The notes under the pieces were generated by a model. The model was not told the origin of the DNA. It worked only from the letters and a program-made list of their open reading frames with translations, and searched no databases. A DNA stretch of 64,000 nt from Pyrenopolyporus hunteri. Lineage: Eukaryota; Ascomycota; Sordariomycetes; Xylariales; Hypoxylaceae. Numbering within the stretch: the first letter of the stretch is position 1; each line of letters starts with the position of its first letter. The position numbers were made by a program, and so were the translations under genes. This document shows, piece after piece, positions 38,834 to 49,113 of this stretch. The stretch is taken from contig CADCXC010000046.1 in NCBI GenBank assembly GCA_902806595.1, positions 1,116,001-1,180,000 on the forward strand, written 5' to 3'.

Positions 38834-39859
38834 ATGGCATGCAGTAGCAGTAACAGAAGCAGCAACATCCTCAAAGATCAGATCAACCTCAAGAAAATCT
38901 CATCCCATGCCTACACCATATCCTACCATGAAGACTGGACGGCAGGCCCTGTACTGCACGGTGGGTGCGTGGCAGCCGCTATCCATCACGCCGCCACCAC
39001 TCACCTTACGACCGAGCCAACCCTAGTAGCCCGAAACCAACCTGACATCCTGACACTTCATCTCGAGTTCCTACGTCCGTGCGAGGCGCGCGGCAGCACC
39101 ATCACTATCACCGAGCTTAAAGTCGGCACGCAAACTAGCACTCTCCAGCTACAGCTCGAGCAGGGCGGGAGGCTCAAGGTCATCGCGCTCGCGACATCCA
39201 TCAACATGGACGACCCCGGCCCCACCGCACGCACAGCGTGGCGTCTGCACCCCCCGCCGCGGCCAGCGCCCGACTTCGACGCCGTCCTATCCCACAAGCC
39301 CGACGCGAACTGGCTGCCGGCGCACCTGGTGGGCGAGATCTTCCCGTTCACGGGGCGACAGCTCGTGCTGAACCCGCGGGGCGGGTTCACGGCCGACGGG
39401 ATACTGGACGCGTGGAACACGTTCCGGGACGAGAACATGGACGCGACGTACCTGGCGCTGATGGCGGACTGCATCCCGTCGATGTCGGACACGCTGCTGC
39501 GCAACGGCGGGCTCTACGACGCGCGCCGGAGCTTCGCCGAGATGGAGAGGTGGGCCGCCGAGCACCCCGGGGTCCCGGCCAAGCTGAGCAACTCGCTCAA
39601 GGAGGCCATGCGCACGCCGATATTCAACAATACCGTCACGCTGGATATCGAGTTCAAGCGGAAACTTCCGCCCGAGGGCGTGCAGTGGACTTTCACGCGC
39701 GCCGAGAGCCGCATGTTGCAGGGCGGCTGCCTCGATCTGGATGTGACGATATGCGATCGCAACATGGACGTGCTCTGCATATCGCGCCAAGCCATCATCG
39801 TGGTTGACGCCAAGAGGAAATTTACGGATGCAAAGGCGAGAGCAAAGAGCAAGCTCTAG
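38834..39859 (+). CDS. Double-hotdog thioesterase-like protein
   Basis: Single exon, 341 aa, with a good start context (CACCATGG). The N-terminal half has the hotdog helix signature VLHGGCVAAAI (40-50), preceded by HAYTISYHEDW. The C-terminal half carries a second hotdog-like strand set (TPIFNNTVTLDIEF and RAESRMLQGG). This is the layout of the acyl-CoA thioesterase-like (4HBT_3 / TesB-related) family, which hydrolyses acyl-CoA or acyl-carrier thioesters. No signal peptide or membrane segment is seen, so it is probably cytosolic or peroxisomal, although the C-terminal KSKL is not a clear PTS1. It lies between the P450 and a convergent rhodopsin-like gene. It could release or edit polyketide intermediates or supply a starter acyl unit; this role is inferred only from position. 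The coding region is notably GC-rich at 39230-39560. Confidence 0.82.
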   Translation: MACSSSNRSSNILKDQINLKKISSHAYTISYHEDWTAGPVLHGGCVAAAIHHAATTHLTTEPTLVARNQPDILTLHLEFLRPCEARGSTITITELKVGTQTSTLQLQLEQGGRLKVIALATSINMDDPGPTARTAWRLHPPPRPAPDFDAVLSHKPDANWLPAHLVGEIFPFTGRQLVLNPRGGFTADGILDAWNTFRDENMDATYLALMADCIPSMSDTLLRNGGLYDARRSFAEMERWAAEHPGVPAKLSNSLKEAMRTPIFNNTVTLDIEFKRKLPPEGVQWTFTRAESRMLQGGCLDLDVTICDRNMDVLCISRQAIIVVDAKRKFTDAKARAKSKL

Positions 39860-40271
39860 CCTAGCGCCTACTATATATATACCTTCTAAACCTTGCTAGC
39901 TGTATTATGTCCTTTTTTTTTTTTTGGTCAAGGGTCGGACTTGGCACGGAGGGAGCAAAATAGCATTATGACCGGTCATTTGATTTTAGTGGGATGGCCC
40001 ACGCTGTTAATCCTTAGCACCTACTATGTAAACCACGGCGCTAGTAATGTAACATGTTTTTTTGTCCTGTGGTCTCCATCACCACTGCAGACATCATTAA
40101 CTCATGACACAGCATGTCGAAGTCCCAAAACATGGAGATTTCTCTATAGACAATAGCCCTCCATCCAATACTATAACAACACTAGTAGGAGAGAGAATTC
40201 CTACTTGGGTCCTAATTTACGCCAGGGAGAGTACAAAAAAAACAGATTGCCAACCCGATCCTTCAATACAC
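39860..40271. other. Convergent 3' intergenic spacer
   Basis: 412 bp between two convergent stop codons (thioesterase-like and rhodopsin-like genes). It contains a run of T at about 39910-39923, plausibly in a 3' end region, and no gene. Confidence 0.5.
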
Positions 40272-41602
40272 TTATCTGCGCTCATGGTAATGAGGACGCT
40301 TCATCTCCTCAGACTCACTCATGGAGATGTTCTCCACGTCCACGGCCTGCTCGAGGCGGATGAAGCCAGCCCGGTCATCGTCCTTGGTGCTAAAGTTCGT
40401 GCGTCTCGCCGCCGAGATCGACGCCTTGTGGCTGCCTCCTGTGTTGCCTAAAGGGATGCCCAGGCTCTCGTGGCGGTTAGACGACGGCCCAGTGAGCTTC
40501 GAGGGGTTGCTATTGCCGTTGCTGCCATTCTTGGTCCTGGAGATGCCGAGCTTTTGCAAGAAAATGCGCAAGAGAGGCCGCGTGCCCGGTAGGCAGGAGC
40601 AGATGAAGTAAGCACCGGGCTCGATGATGGAGTAAGTCATGGTGTTGACGCACAGGAACGTCGGGTCCGAGAGCAGGTCTACTGTGTAAAATCCGACGAA
40701 GCGGATAATAGCGGTGATTATTCCTCTGCAGCGCGCAAAGAAAAGGGGCTATGGTTAGTTATGCTGTGGAACTCAGATGGGTGTGTTACCCAGGGGCGAT
40801 TTCGCACTTACAGACTACCTGTCATGAAGGTGACGAAGATACCGATCTTCCAGGTCTTAGCCATCTGCAAGTGCCACAGAGGGTGGAAGGGCAGAAGCAA
40901 GATCGCTAGATCGGTGAGAAGATTAGGAATGCTAACGAATCGATAGGCGGCCATGAGGTCGGCGCAGGTACCATCCGGGATGGTCTTGTCCCACTTGAAA
41001 GCGAAAGGCTTGCAGATGGTGAAACCGACAATGACGCCCGAGGTGAAGAAGTTGGTGACTACGATGCCTATCATCACCCACGTAATAATACGGATTGGGC
41101 GCTGCGTGAAGATCCGGAGATAGAGAAGCAGGATGTTGATCTTTGGCACAGTGACGCCTGCCATATACACAAACTCGGTTGTCGTCTGCAACTTCAAGTA
41201 TGTGGTGATAGTTGCGGGGTCGTGAATCAAGAAGTATGCCATGTGGCGGCCCGCGCCCCCAAGTTCGACAATCACTAAAAATTTTTTCAGTGTGAGGGGA
41301 ATGGTCTCGGAAGAAAACGAGCGAGCAAGTTTTACCACGCTCTATGCCAACGGTTAGATTAACTTACATATGCCAATAACACAGAGTCCCATGGTTAAGA
41401 GGTAGGAAATAGGGTATAACACCCAAGTCTCCCAGCCATTACGGTTCGCGCAGAACGTTCTGGACATAGAAAAGGCTATGTAGACGAGGGTTACGATCAC
41501 CATGAAGGCGATGGCCGCGTCCGTAAGTTTCTTGCTGTTGTTGTCCTCCATGAGATAGGACTCTGGCAGAGCCATGAGCTGTTCGGGGGTGAGAGTCGCC
41601 AT
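40272..41602 (-). CDS. Fungal rhodopsin-domain integral membrane protein (PTH11-like)
   Basis: Three exons (41602-41368, 41274-40812, 40725-40272) give 383 aa. The protein has about seven hydrophobic segments in the first 265 residues, with family-typical sequence such as LRIFTQRP after helix 3, NLLTDLAILLLP, and GIITAIIRFVGFYTVDLL following the second intron. These mark the fungal rhodopsin-domain (SAT4/PTH11-related) family of plasma-membrane proteins, some of which act as GPCR-like sensors. There is no N-terminal CFEM cysteine domain. The C-terminal tail of about 110 residues is hydrophilic, Ser/Asn-rich and cytoplasmic if the N terminus is outside. No retinal-binding lysine can be claimed. 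It sits inside the cluster, convergent with the thioesterase-like gene. It may be a sensor or a transport-related passenger; the role is unknown. Confidence 0.85.
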
Positions 41603-43730
41603 GGCGGTGTCGGATTGGCGACCGCCAAATCTTAGAATTCACACTTTTTTTTGGTGTTGTTGTTTTTCGACGATGACGGCTTTGCGGTAGTGGTCAGTAG
41701 TGGTTGGTGGTGGTGGTCGAGATGACTCCAGCGAACTTCGTTCCCCAACACGGGGGCGTGGGAGGGCTGACTTGTATTACTCTTTACAAGATGTTAGTTG
41801 GGGCGTTATTCCGCTTGCCCCTGGTGTGCGAGAATCAAACGGACTAGGATTACTACGTACATAACACGGCGGAATCGCTCATATAAGTGGTACGCAGGTA
41901 GGTAGTATACGGACTTCCCAAGCCTGAATCCTCCATGCTCCATGGTTACATGGAGTGAACGCAACAGCTTGCCAATTCCTTCTGGCCCCTCGGCCAATCA
42001 GGTTGGCGCAACTACGCCTCATTAAAAATTTAGTTCCAGAAGGGTGCATTGCTACAGAAGTGGAATCAGGGTCGTTTCGCAGTTGTATATCGATCCTTCT
42101 ATGCAACTTGAAGTCTATAAGTAGATAAGGTTCTCGACGATGTCTCGAAGTCATTTTAAATGTTCGGGATCGGATGGCAAGGTGCCTGGCTTGACCTGCC
42201 CGAGGTAGGTAGGTAAGTACACCTACTGGATCTGTACCGGTGAACGGCTGCCTCTCGCCAGCACAAGACGACTGGCCCAGAACGTATCCGAAATGGATGC
42301 GGTACTTAAGGTACCTCGCCTTACCTAAGAAAGCCTACTAAAGTCTACTAAATGCCTATCCGGGTAGGTGGCATGTCGTAATCCGTGTAACCAACGGGTA
42401 GCAGATCCACTATAACCTTACCTTAGCTAATATAATCCCTACGTAGACGCGTGGGAGGGGGTTATGAGAGGGGTTCTTCTAGTACGTATAGAGTTAAGTA
42501 TTGAACTCAACTATATACAGGCAAAGTACAATACCTTAGATAGGTACATGTAATCAAGAATGCGCTAGGAACATTTCGACCGTATTCTCCTAAACTACTT
42601 ACCACCTACATACCATCGATCCCATTGAAACCTTTTGAGATATGTATGGCATCAACATGACCGGCAACCCCCTTTCAATGACTGGATCTCAACTGCTTTG
42701 GGTAACTTAGCAATTTAATTTACCTATGAAAGAAGCATACGAGTCGGGAAGGTGTGGCACACCTCCCCACTAGGTATACATTTTATGAAGAGAGGTGCCT
42801 AGATGCGCGTGGATTTCGATTGGTTGGGTTGCCGGTCCCGTACCCCTCGGATGGGTGGCTTTCCAGCCCGGCACATCCTTTACCGACCACCTCCAAGACA
42901 ACATGCGTATTTTGATACGATAGGTCGCCTACATCGCATGCGAGCAGTACTTCGAAACCTGCGCGGTTTGAGTCGGGTCGTAACTGTATCCGCAGCGGTG
43001 ACATTAACAATAACAGTAGCAACACCAGGAGCGGCGACAGGAGCAGCGACAGGAGGAATATCAGCAGAAAAGAAACGAGCGGCAAATCTGCCTCGAAGCT
43101 CGCCAATGCTAATGCGATGGCTTGGCCCTTTACTAGCGTAATTGATCGTCCCCGCTTGTTTGGCGAACCGCGCCAAATCTTTGCCAATCGGCCAATTACC
43201 GTTCTAATAGATGGCTCAGCTTAGAAATCTTATATCGACGACCGGGGGTGGGGACGTATATACTGATGTACGTACGTACCTACCTAGGTATCTAGGTACT
43301 TACCTATACAGACACTAGTCGGCGACATCGATATCAGTGCAGTAGTACGCGGCTGCTCTACTGGTACTAACGCATTGCAGGGTTTAGGTGCGGGAGAGGC
43401 GTTTATCTAGCAAGGTCTAGGGCGCCAAGCACGTCTAAGCCGACCACCGATGCCGACCTTCTCAAAAACCACACCTCCGCACAGCCGGCCCTTTACCGGG
43501 GTCCCATACACTATTGTACTATTTACATACATACCAACCAGGCATGGTACATACAATCCCCATTAACTCGTTAAGGGTTAAGAATCTTACTGATCGACAA
43601 TACCATGCAGTAGATTGGGAAGCTAACGGGATGTTTTAGCGTCAAGCTGATACGTAGTATACTATATAACTTGTGATAATTCACAAGAGACCCAGCTAAC
43701 GAACAAAAATAGTCGAAACCAACAGGGCAG
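41603..43730. other. 2.1-kb intergenic region
   Basis: Promoter side of the rhodopsin-like gene and 3' side of the flavin monooxygenase. Reading frames of 98-134 codons at 42783-43187 overlap each other on both strands and show no domain, so none is called. It has several copies of the TACCTAGGTA-type motif (42202-42216, 43269-43309). No RNA gene is seen. Confidence 0.5.
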
Positions 43731-45236
43731 TCAGTCATAGCGAAGCCCACGTGTTATATCGCCCCACCGAGCGTGAAAATAATCCAAGATGGGATTGTTC
43801 CTTGGTCTCCAGGGCCCCTCGCTACCGTATCTCGGATGGGACCCAACTGCTTCTTTCACATAAGTTGACGAAAAGGGTCTTATATCGAGCTTCGACATCG
43901 CCGCCGCCTCCGTGGGCCCCAGTTCCGGCGTCATACGACGGATCCCCTGGCGCTGCGCTAACTTGAACAGCCGAATGAGGATATGAGCTGCGTTATCTGC
44001 CGCCAGCGTCCATGGCCCTACGCCATAACTTTGCATGAATAGAGCGTTCGGGACCCCTGATAACATGGCGCCATGCCAGAGGATCCGATCAGGGAGAGTA
44101 GCGCTGTCGAGCACTGAGGGCCCGTCGTCGACTCGAATGTCGAACCCGCCCCCACCAAAGCGCATCTGGAGACCTGTCGCCGGGATGATGACGTCGGTGG
44201 GGATCACCTCGTCGCCAGAGACTCGGATCGCCTTAGGTGTGACTTGCTCGATAGCCGCTGTCTTGATATGCACATTCGGCTGGTGCAGGACCCGGTAAAA
44301 GTCGCCATCCGGCGCGATGCATAAACGCTGATCCCAGGGTTTGTACTCAGGTCTAAAGTGGGGGTCGCCCGGGACCCAAGGCGGCAGTTGGCTCTGCGCA
44401 GCGTTACGCAAGAGCTTGGTAGCAAACGCGGGCAGGTTTCGACATAGCTGGAAGAAGGAGAAGCCTACGAGGATGTGGAACCACCGGACCCAGGTGTAGA
44501 TTGCGGACTGAGGTAAGAGCTTGCCAATGACCCAGGGGACGTAGAAAGGCTTGTTGGACGTCGATAGCACGTACGACGGACTCCTCTGGATCATGGTGAC
44601 GGAGGCTGCTGTTTTCTGCAGCGCTGGAAGAAGCGTGATAGCTGTCGCGCCGCTGCCGATGACAGCGACGTTCTTCCCGGCATAATCGCACTTGGCCGGC
44701 CAGAACTGCGGGTGGACGACCTCCCCTTCAAAGGTCTCTAGGCCGGGAATATGGCTCTGCAACGGGGTTTGGTAATCGTAATACCCCGTTGAGAAGGCCA
44801 GGAACTTGGCTGTGTACGCCTTATAGCGGCCTTCGCCTTCGTCTCGAACCAAGAGGTTCCATCTGTTCGTCTGCGACGACCAATTCGCTTCTAACAAGCG
44901 GTGCCGGAGCAAGATGTGCTCGTCGAGCTTGAACCGCGACACGTTATCCTTGAGATACGTCAAGATCGAGGCACCAGAGGCGAAGGGTTTATCGGACGGC
45001 GGCCACAGCGCCCATTCGAACCCCAGCGCGAAGACGGGCGTGTCAGACCGAACGCCCGGGAATCTGAACAGATCCCAGGTACCCCCGATCTCATCGCGGC
45101 ACTCGAGGACTTTGAATGTGGCCTCTGGCAGGCCGGTTTGCACCCGGTATGCAGTGTTTATGCCAGAGATACCGGCTCCGATGACCACGATATCTAGGTC
45201 TGTGGGGTTGAGCCGCGCCTCCTCTGGCGCGCTCAT
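43731..45236 (-). CDS. Baeyer-Villiger-type flavin monooxygenase
   Basis: Intronless, 501 aa, near full length for the family. FAD Rossmann motif GAGISG is at 20-25, then GGTWDLFRFPGVRSDTP (51-67), the Baeyer-Villiger fingerprint FEGEVVHPQFWP (169-180, an exact FxGxxxHxxxWP), the NADPH motif GSGATA (194-199) and ATGLQ (354-358). With both dinucleotide sites and the fingerprint intact it should be an active class B flavoprotein monooxygenase, inserting oxygen next to a ketone or oxidising a heteroatom. No membrane anchor is evident apart from a hydrophobic stretch around 233-265. It is divergent from the FSH1 hydrolase gene. In this cluster it is a good candidate to convert a polyketide ketone into an ester or lactone, which the neighbouring hydrolase might then cleave. 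That pairing is inference. Confidence 0.92.
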   Translation of the reverse strand: MSAPEEARLNPTDLDIVVIGAGISGINTAYRVQTGLPEATFKVLECRDEIGGTWDLFRFPGVRSDTPVFALGFEWALWPPSDKPFASGASILTYLKDNVSRFKLDEHILLRHRLLEANWSSQTNRWNLLVRDEGEGRYKAYTAKFLAFSTGYYDYQTPLQSHIPGLETFEGEVVHPQFWPAKCDYAGKNVAVIGSGATAITLLPALQKTAASVTMIQRSPSYVLSTSNKPFYVPWVIGKLLPQSAIYTWVRWFHILVGFSFFQLCRNLPAFATKLLRNAAQSQLPPWVPGDPHFRPEYKPWDQRLCIAPDGDFYRVLHQPNVHIKTAAIEQVTPKAIRVSGDEVIPTDVIIPATGLQMRFGGGGFDIRVDDGPSVLDSATLPDRILWHGAMLSGVPNALFMQSYGVGPWTLAADNAAHILIRLFKLAQRQGIRRMTPELGPTEAAAMSKLDIRPFSSTYVKEAVGSHPRYGSEGPWRPRNNPILDYFHARWGDITRGLRYD

Positions 45237-46049
45237 AATGTCAACTCGTTCAGATTGGGCTATTTACTTGATTCTGCTTTTTTTTCCCTTAACACAAATT
45301 CCCCTTTTTCTTAATAACGACATATATGAGGTGTGTCTGGGCGCCACATAAAGCCCAGTTCCATTGAAACCTCGTGTAGCGGAAGCGATTGTGAATGGCG
45401 GCGGGCCAGACTCCCTCGCATTGCATACCTAGGTAAGGTAGGTAGTAGGATATATGGACGGCAAGCTCCTCTATTGCAACCCTATAGTGCCATCTTTCCC
45501 TTGCAGTAGCGTTCGCGGTCGCCGGTCGCACTATGTTACACTCTTTAGCATGTGCTTTTTGCAAGTGGATGGCGATGTAACTGCAGAAAGCCCGGTCTAG
45601 GTGGGACCCCTAACGAGTCCTATTCCGCGAGGAGGTGGCTGGACCGGGGGGCGTGTCCCGAACAATCAATCTGTTGGTGGCTATTCAGATACGCCCCCGG
45701 GTTTGTCTGTACGGTACGGGTTAGGGAGGTACTTGCAATTAATTGGTAGTCTATGTTCCTTTTTCAAGGCCTACAGATAGATTTAGTCTCTTCGAGGCTT
45801 TATTTACACCATGCATACATGAGGTAGCTCGATAGGACTTCAACTTAGACAATCGATCGGATCCTCCGTGGCGATCTTGTGAATGCCAACGTTATACCCA
45901 CCATCCACTGTTGTCGTCAATATAACTTGAATTTTAGTCGTATCTAGCCTACCTACAGACTTCAAAGTAACCCCTCCATAGACTTTGTAAATTAGAGCAC
46001 CACCAGATCAGAAAGTACACAGAGTATCGTTACAGCAAGAACCGGCAAA
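45237..46049. promoter_or_regulatory. Divergent promoter of flavin monooxygenase and FSH1 hydrolase
   Basis: 813 bp between two divergent start codons with no supportable gene. It includes a TACCTAGGTAAGGTAGGTAG cluster at 45427-45446 and a CGG-N5-CCG inverted triplet at 45858-45868, the spacing style bound by Zn2Cys6 regulators. One occurrence is not statistically meaningful. Shared control of the two genes is plausible. Confidence 0.45.
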
Positions 46050-46968
46050 ATGAAGTTTCTGTGTTTACATGGCATGGGCACCAATAACCAGGTACGTCCC
46101 CTATTGCACATAGTTCTCGTTGACTGTTCTTTTAGCTAACTTCACTTAGATTTTTAAGATGCAAACAGGTAAGGCGAGAAAGGACCCTTCCCAGTAATTG
46201 GGACTCGGGAGCTCAACTCATGCTCTCAACCAATACCTTATCTTCCCCTATTTAACCGTATGGGTTCGCAGCTGCATTTCGGTATGGCCTTGCCGACCAG
46301 CATACGTACGAATTCGTCGAGGGGGTCGTCCCCTGGGAATTACCTGAGGGTAAGTGAATTCCGACGTATGCCTACATACGTACATATTTTTATCAACCAA
46401 TGCCTTCCGCAATCGCTAACGAGCCCGAGCAGAACTCGCGCATCTGTCAGACCCCTCGCATCAGAATTACGCGTACTATGACATCACCTCGCCCGCCAGC
46501 TTCATTGCTGCCTTGGACAATCTAGAGGCGTACATCGAGGCCGAGGGACCCTTCGACGGCGTGATTGCCTACTCGCAGGGCGCCGGGCTCGTCTCCATGT
46601 TGCTCGTGCGCCGGCAGTATCTGATGCCGGAAGCCGAGTGCCTCTTCAGGTGCGCTATCCTCTTCTCCCCGGTGCAGGTCTACGATCCCGTGGCGTACCT
46701 GGAAAGGGGGGAAGTCCGCGTCCTAGACGGACTTGTGACGGGAATGTCCCGCTTTTCTATCCCGATCGTCGTTATATCCGGCGAGGCGGATGAGAGAAAG
46801 GGGGAGTGCCGGGGGCTGCAGGGCGTCTGCCACCCCGATCTCTTGCACGTCTTCGAGCATAAAGGTGGCCACGAAGTGCCTGGCATCGGAATCAAGGATG
46901 GAATTGCGGGAACTATTAAAGTCGCTCGCAGAGGCATTACACAGGCGGAACTTGCAGTTGTAGGTTAG
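46050..46968 (+). CDS. FSH1-family serine hydrolase
   Basis: Four exons (46050-46091, 46150-46168, 46272-46349, 46433-46968), one of them 19 nt, give 224 aa. The start MKFLCLHGMGTNN is the canonical N terminus of the FSH1 (family of serine hydrolases 1) alpha/beta-hydrolase fold, with an oxyanion-side HG motif. The nucleophile is Ser94 in AYSQGAG, the acid Asp166 in GEADERK and the base His193 in GGHEVPG, so the triad is complete. LovG, the hydrolase that releases dihydromonacolin L from its highly reducing PKS, belongs to this family. Because the PKS here lacks a release domain, this is the leading candidate for off-loading the chain, or for hydrolysing an ester made by the adjacent flavin monooxygenase. 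It is convergent with the MFS gene, 134 bp apart. Confidence 0.9.
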
Positions 46969-47102
46969 ATCAATTTCCCCAAAGTCATATATATAGCCGA
47001 ACCACAATAGAAGCATATATTCGCCTTAGACTCTTACATACGTATGTTCCCGTTCCCGTAGTAGTGTTATACATATGTTCAAATTCTCTTTGAATACTTA
47101 AA

Positions 47103-49113
47103 CTAGCCCTTCAAAACAATTGGCTTTCTCTGCCACTGTAGAAGCGTAGCTAGGAATTGTGCTGCTGCAATCCCAATCGCGATTGTCATCTGCAAATTAT
47201 ACATTTCCCCGAACATTGGGCGGACAAGCGCCTGTATAACAGGGGGCAACTCGAGAATAGTCGCAGTGCGGTCAAGGATAAGATCTGCTTCCACAGGTGT
47301 CACGACCTGCATCAGGTTCGTCCGTAAGGATGGACTGGTCGCACAGGTTATGATTGATAGGCCGAGAGAGCCGCCGAGGACCCTGGCCTGGGTTATAGCT
47401 CCGTTTGCGACAGCTGAAAGTATGTTAGTGGGATCTTGAGAAACTCCAAATTAGAGCCCTTACCTAGGTCTTTTCTTTCTACGACGTAGGGAGTCAGTAA
47501 AATTAGCATAATGTTGAAAATACCAACGGCTGCACCGGTTAGAACCTGGAAACCATATTGCCGCGCTTCGATAGTAGGCTGTGTGGATGCCAGCGAGAGT
47601 CCGACGACGCCGGCAACCCCAAGGCAGCAACCGAAGAAAAGGACATTGACACCGGGGATTTTGGCTTTACTTGCGAGGATAGACGTAATAACGGACGTGA
47701 AAGCCATCACAGCTGCAAAGGGAAGGAGGCGAACCCCAGCGTCTATAGCTGAGAGAGAGTTCACGAGCATGAATCGCTGGGGTATCTGCACGATAGAGAC
47801 CGTAAATATTAAACCGGAGAGCCAGGCGTTTCTACATCAGTCAGCAGCCAAGTAAGAAAGGAGGCAGATATACGGGACTCACGCTGCCATGGCCATGTAC
47901 ACTCTGTTCGTTAGAAGATTCCAGCCTAGAAGAGGGGCAATTTTGTGCGGTTTCGATGTAAGAAAGCGTTGCCAGAATAGAAAACCAAGTAGGAAAAAAG
48001 GCGATAAGATTAACAGAGTCAACACCGTGGGAGAGGCAAATGAGATTCCCTCTGCGGCTTGCTGCAGCGCAGTCATGAGAAGCACCGAGGCGCCCATAAG
48101 CATCACGATGCCAGGGCAGTCCAGCCGGCGTAAATTCTTAAGCGTTAGAACAAACGAATCAGACCCAGGTAAATGGGCTGCAGGCTCGAGAGCAAGCTTA
48201 TTCGGCATGCTGAACAGCAAGATAAAGATCGTGACCGCCCCGACCGGTACGCTGCAAACTATTATTAGCAAAGCTCTAGAAGAGTACACAGACACGGCCT
48301 ACTTCATCAAAAAACACCACCTCCACTGGCCGACCTGCGTGAAAGCCGCGCCAATAACGGGGGCGATGGCGAGCGACACAGCCATGGCCAGCATGATAAA
48401 GGCCGAGTAGCCAGGCCACTTCTCGGGGGGTCGGAGCTCAAAGCCGTAGAGGGTGCCGATAGCGACGATGCCGGCCGCGCCGATGCCCTTGATCCATCGG
48501 AACATGATACTAAGATTATAGATCAGTCCGCTAATCGCCGCGCGTTGTTGCTCATCATCATCATCATCATCATCGTCATCATCATCTCACGCACAGTTGG
48601 GTAAGGCTCTGCGCCGCGCCGCAGGCGCCCGAGAAGACGACAAACAGGGCGAGGCATCCCAGCATCACCTGCTTGCGCCCCACGATGTCGGACAGCTTGG
48701 AGAAGAAGATGGGGAAGCCTGGGCGGCAGGGTTAGCAAGGTTGGCTCAGACATAAGCGATGAGATCATAATGCAGCGCCCGTCGCGGCAAATGGTAGGGC
48801 TGCTTCGCACGTACCGCTGTAGGTAGCAAGGTAGGCTGTGAAGACCCACGAGCTCCGGTCGAAGCCCCCAAGATCGTCGGTGATTGCCGTGATGGCCGTG
48901 CTGGTGATGGAGGACTCGATTTGGATCATGAAGAGGGAGAGCGAGGTCCTGTTTGCTGACGGTTAGCCCTCCTCGGTTCCCTCAATCGCTATTCTTTGGC
49001 ACGGGTCGGGAAAGGACAATGATCGGCGGAAATACGAACCCCACGGCGATGGCTATAAGCCTCCACCCGGTGATCCAGGCTGGGGGTGAGTCTACGGTGC
49101 CGGCGACGGTCAT
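47103..49113 (-). CDS. MFS transporter, drug:H+ antiporter type
   Basis: Seven exons (49113-49040, 48948-48815, 48718-48595, 48509-48303, 48251-47883, 47831-47464, 47413-47103) join in frame to 528 aa. Multiple hydrophobic segments run through the protein. Family-typical stretches include TDDLGGFDRSSWVFTAYL, motif-A-like SKLSDIVGRKQVM between helices 2 and 3, GQWRWCFLMNVPVG across the fourth intron, and QARVLGGSLGL near the end. This matches the DHA2-like multidrug/metabolite exporter group with about 14 helices, at the plasma membrane. It lies at the distal end of the cluster and is the likely product exporter or self-protection pump. Intron 1 uses a GTTCGT donor, like the P450. Intron 3 contains a trinucleotide microsatellite. 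It is not a toxin gene itself. Confidence 0.9.
48552..48586. repeat. CAT/ATG trinucleotide microsatellite in MFS intron 3
   Basis: About eleven TCA/CAT units with one interruption (CGT), lying just inside the 5' end of the third intron of the MFS gene (48510-48594). Length variation here would change intron size but not the protein. Confidence 0.85.

Noticed and set aside
39238..39807. Long ORFs in other frames over the thioesterase-like gene
   Set aside because: Shadows of a GC-rich coding exon; only the 341-aa frame carries the hotdog motifs.
42783..43187. 98-134-codon ORFs on both strands with a hydrophobic Leu-rich stretch
   Set aside because: The Leu-rich run on one strand is the shadow of a CAG/AGC-type repetitive tract and overlaps two other frames; no support for any one of them.
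45858..45868. CGG-N5-CCG site as a cluster regulator binding motif
   Set aside because: A single occurrence with no repeat in the PKS/P450 promoter; kept only as a note in the promoter entry.
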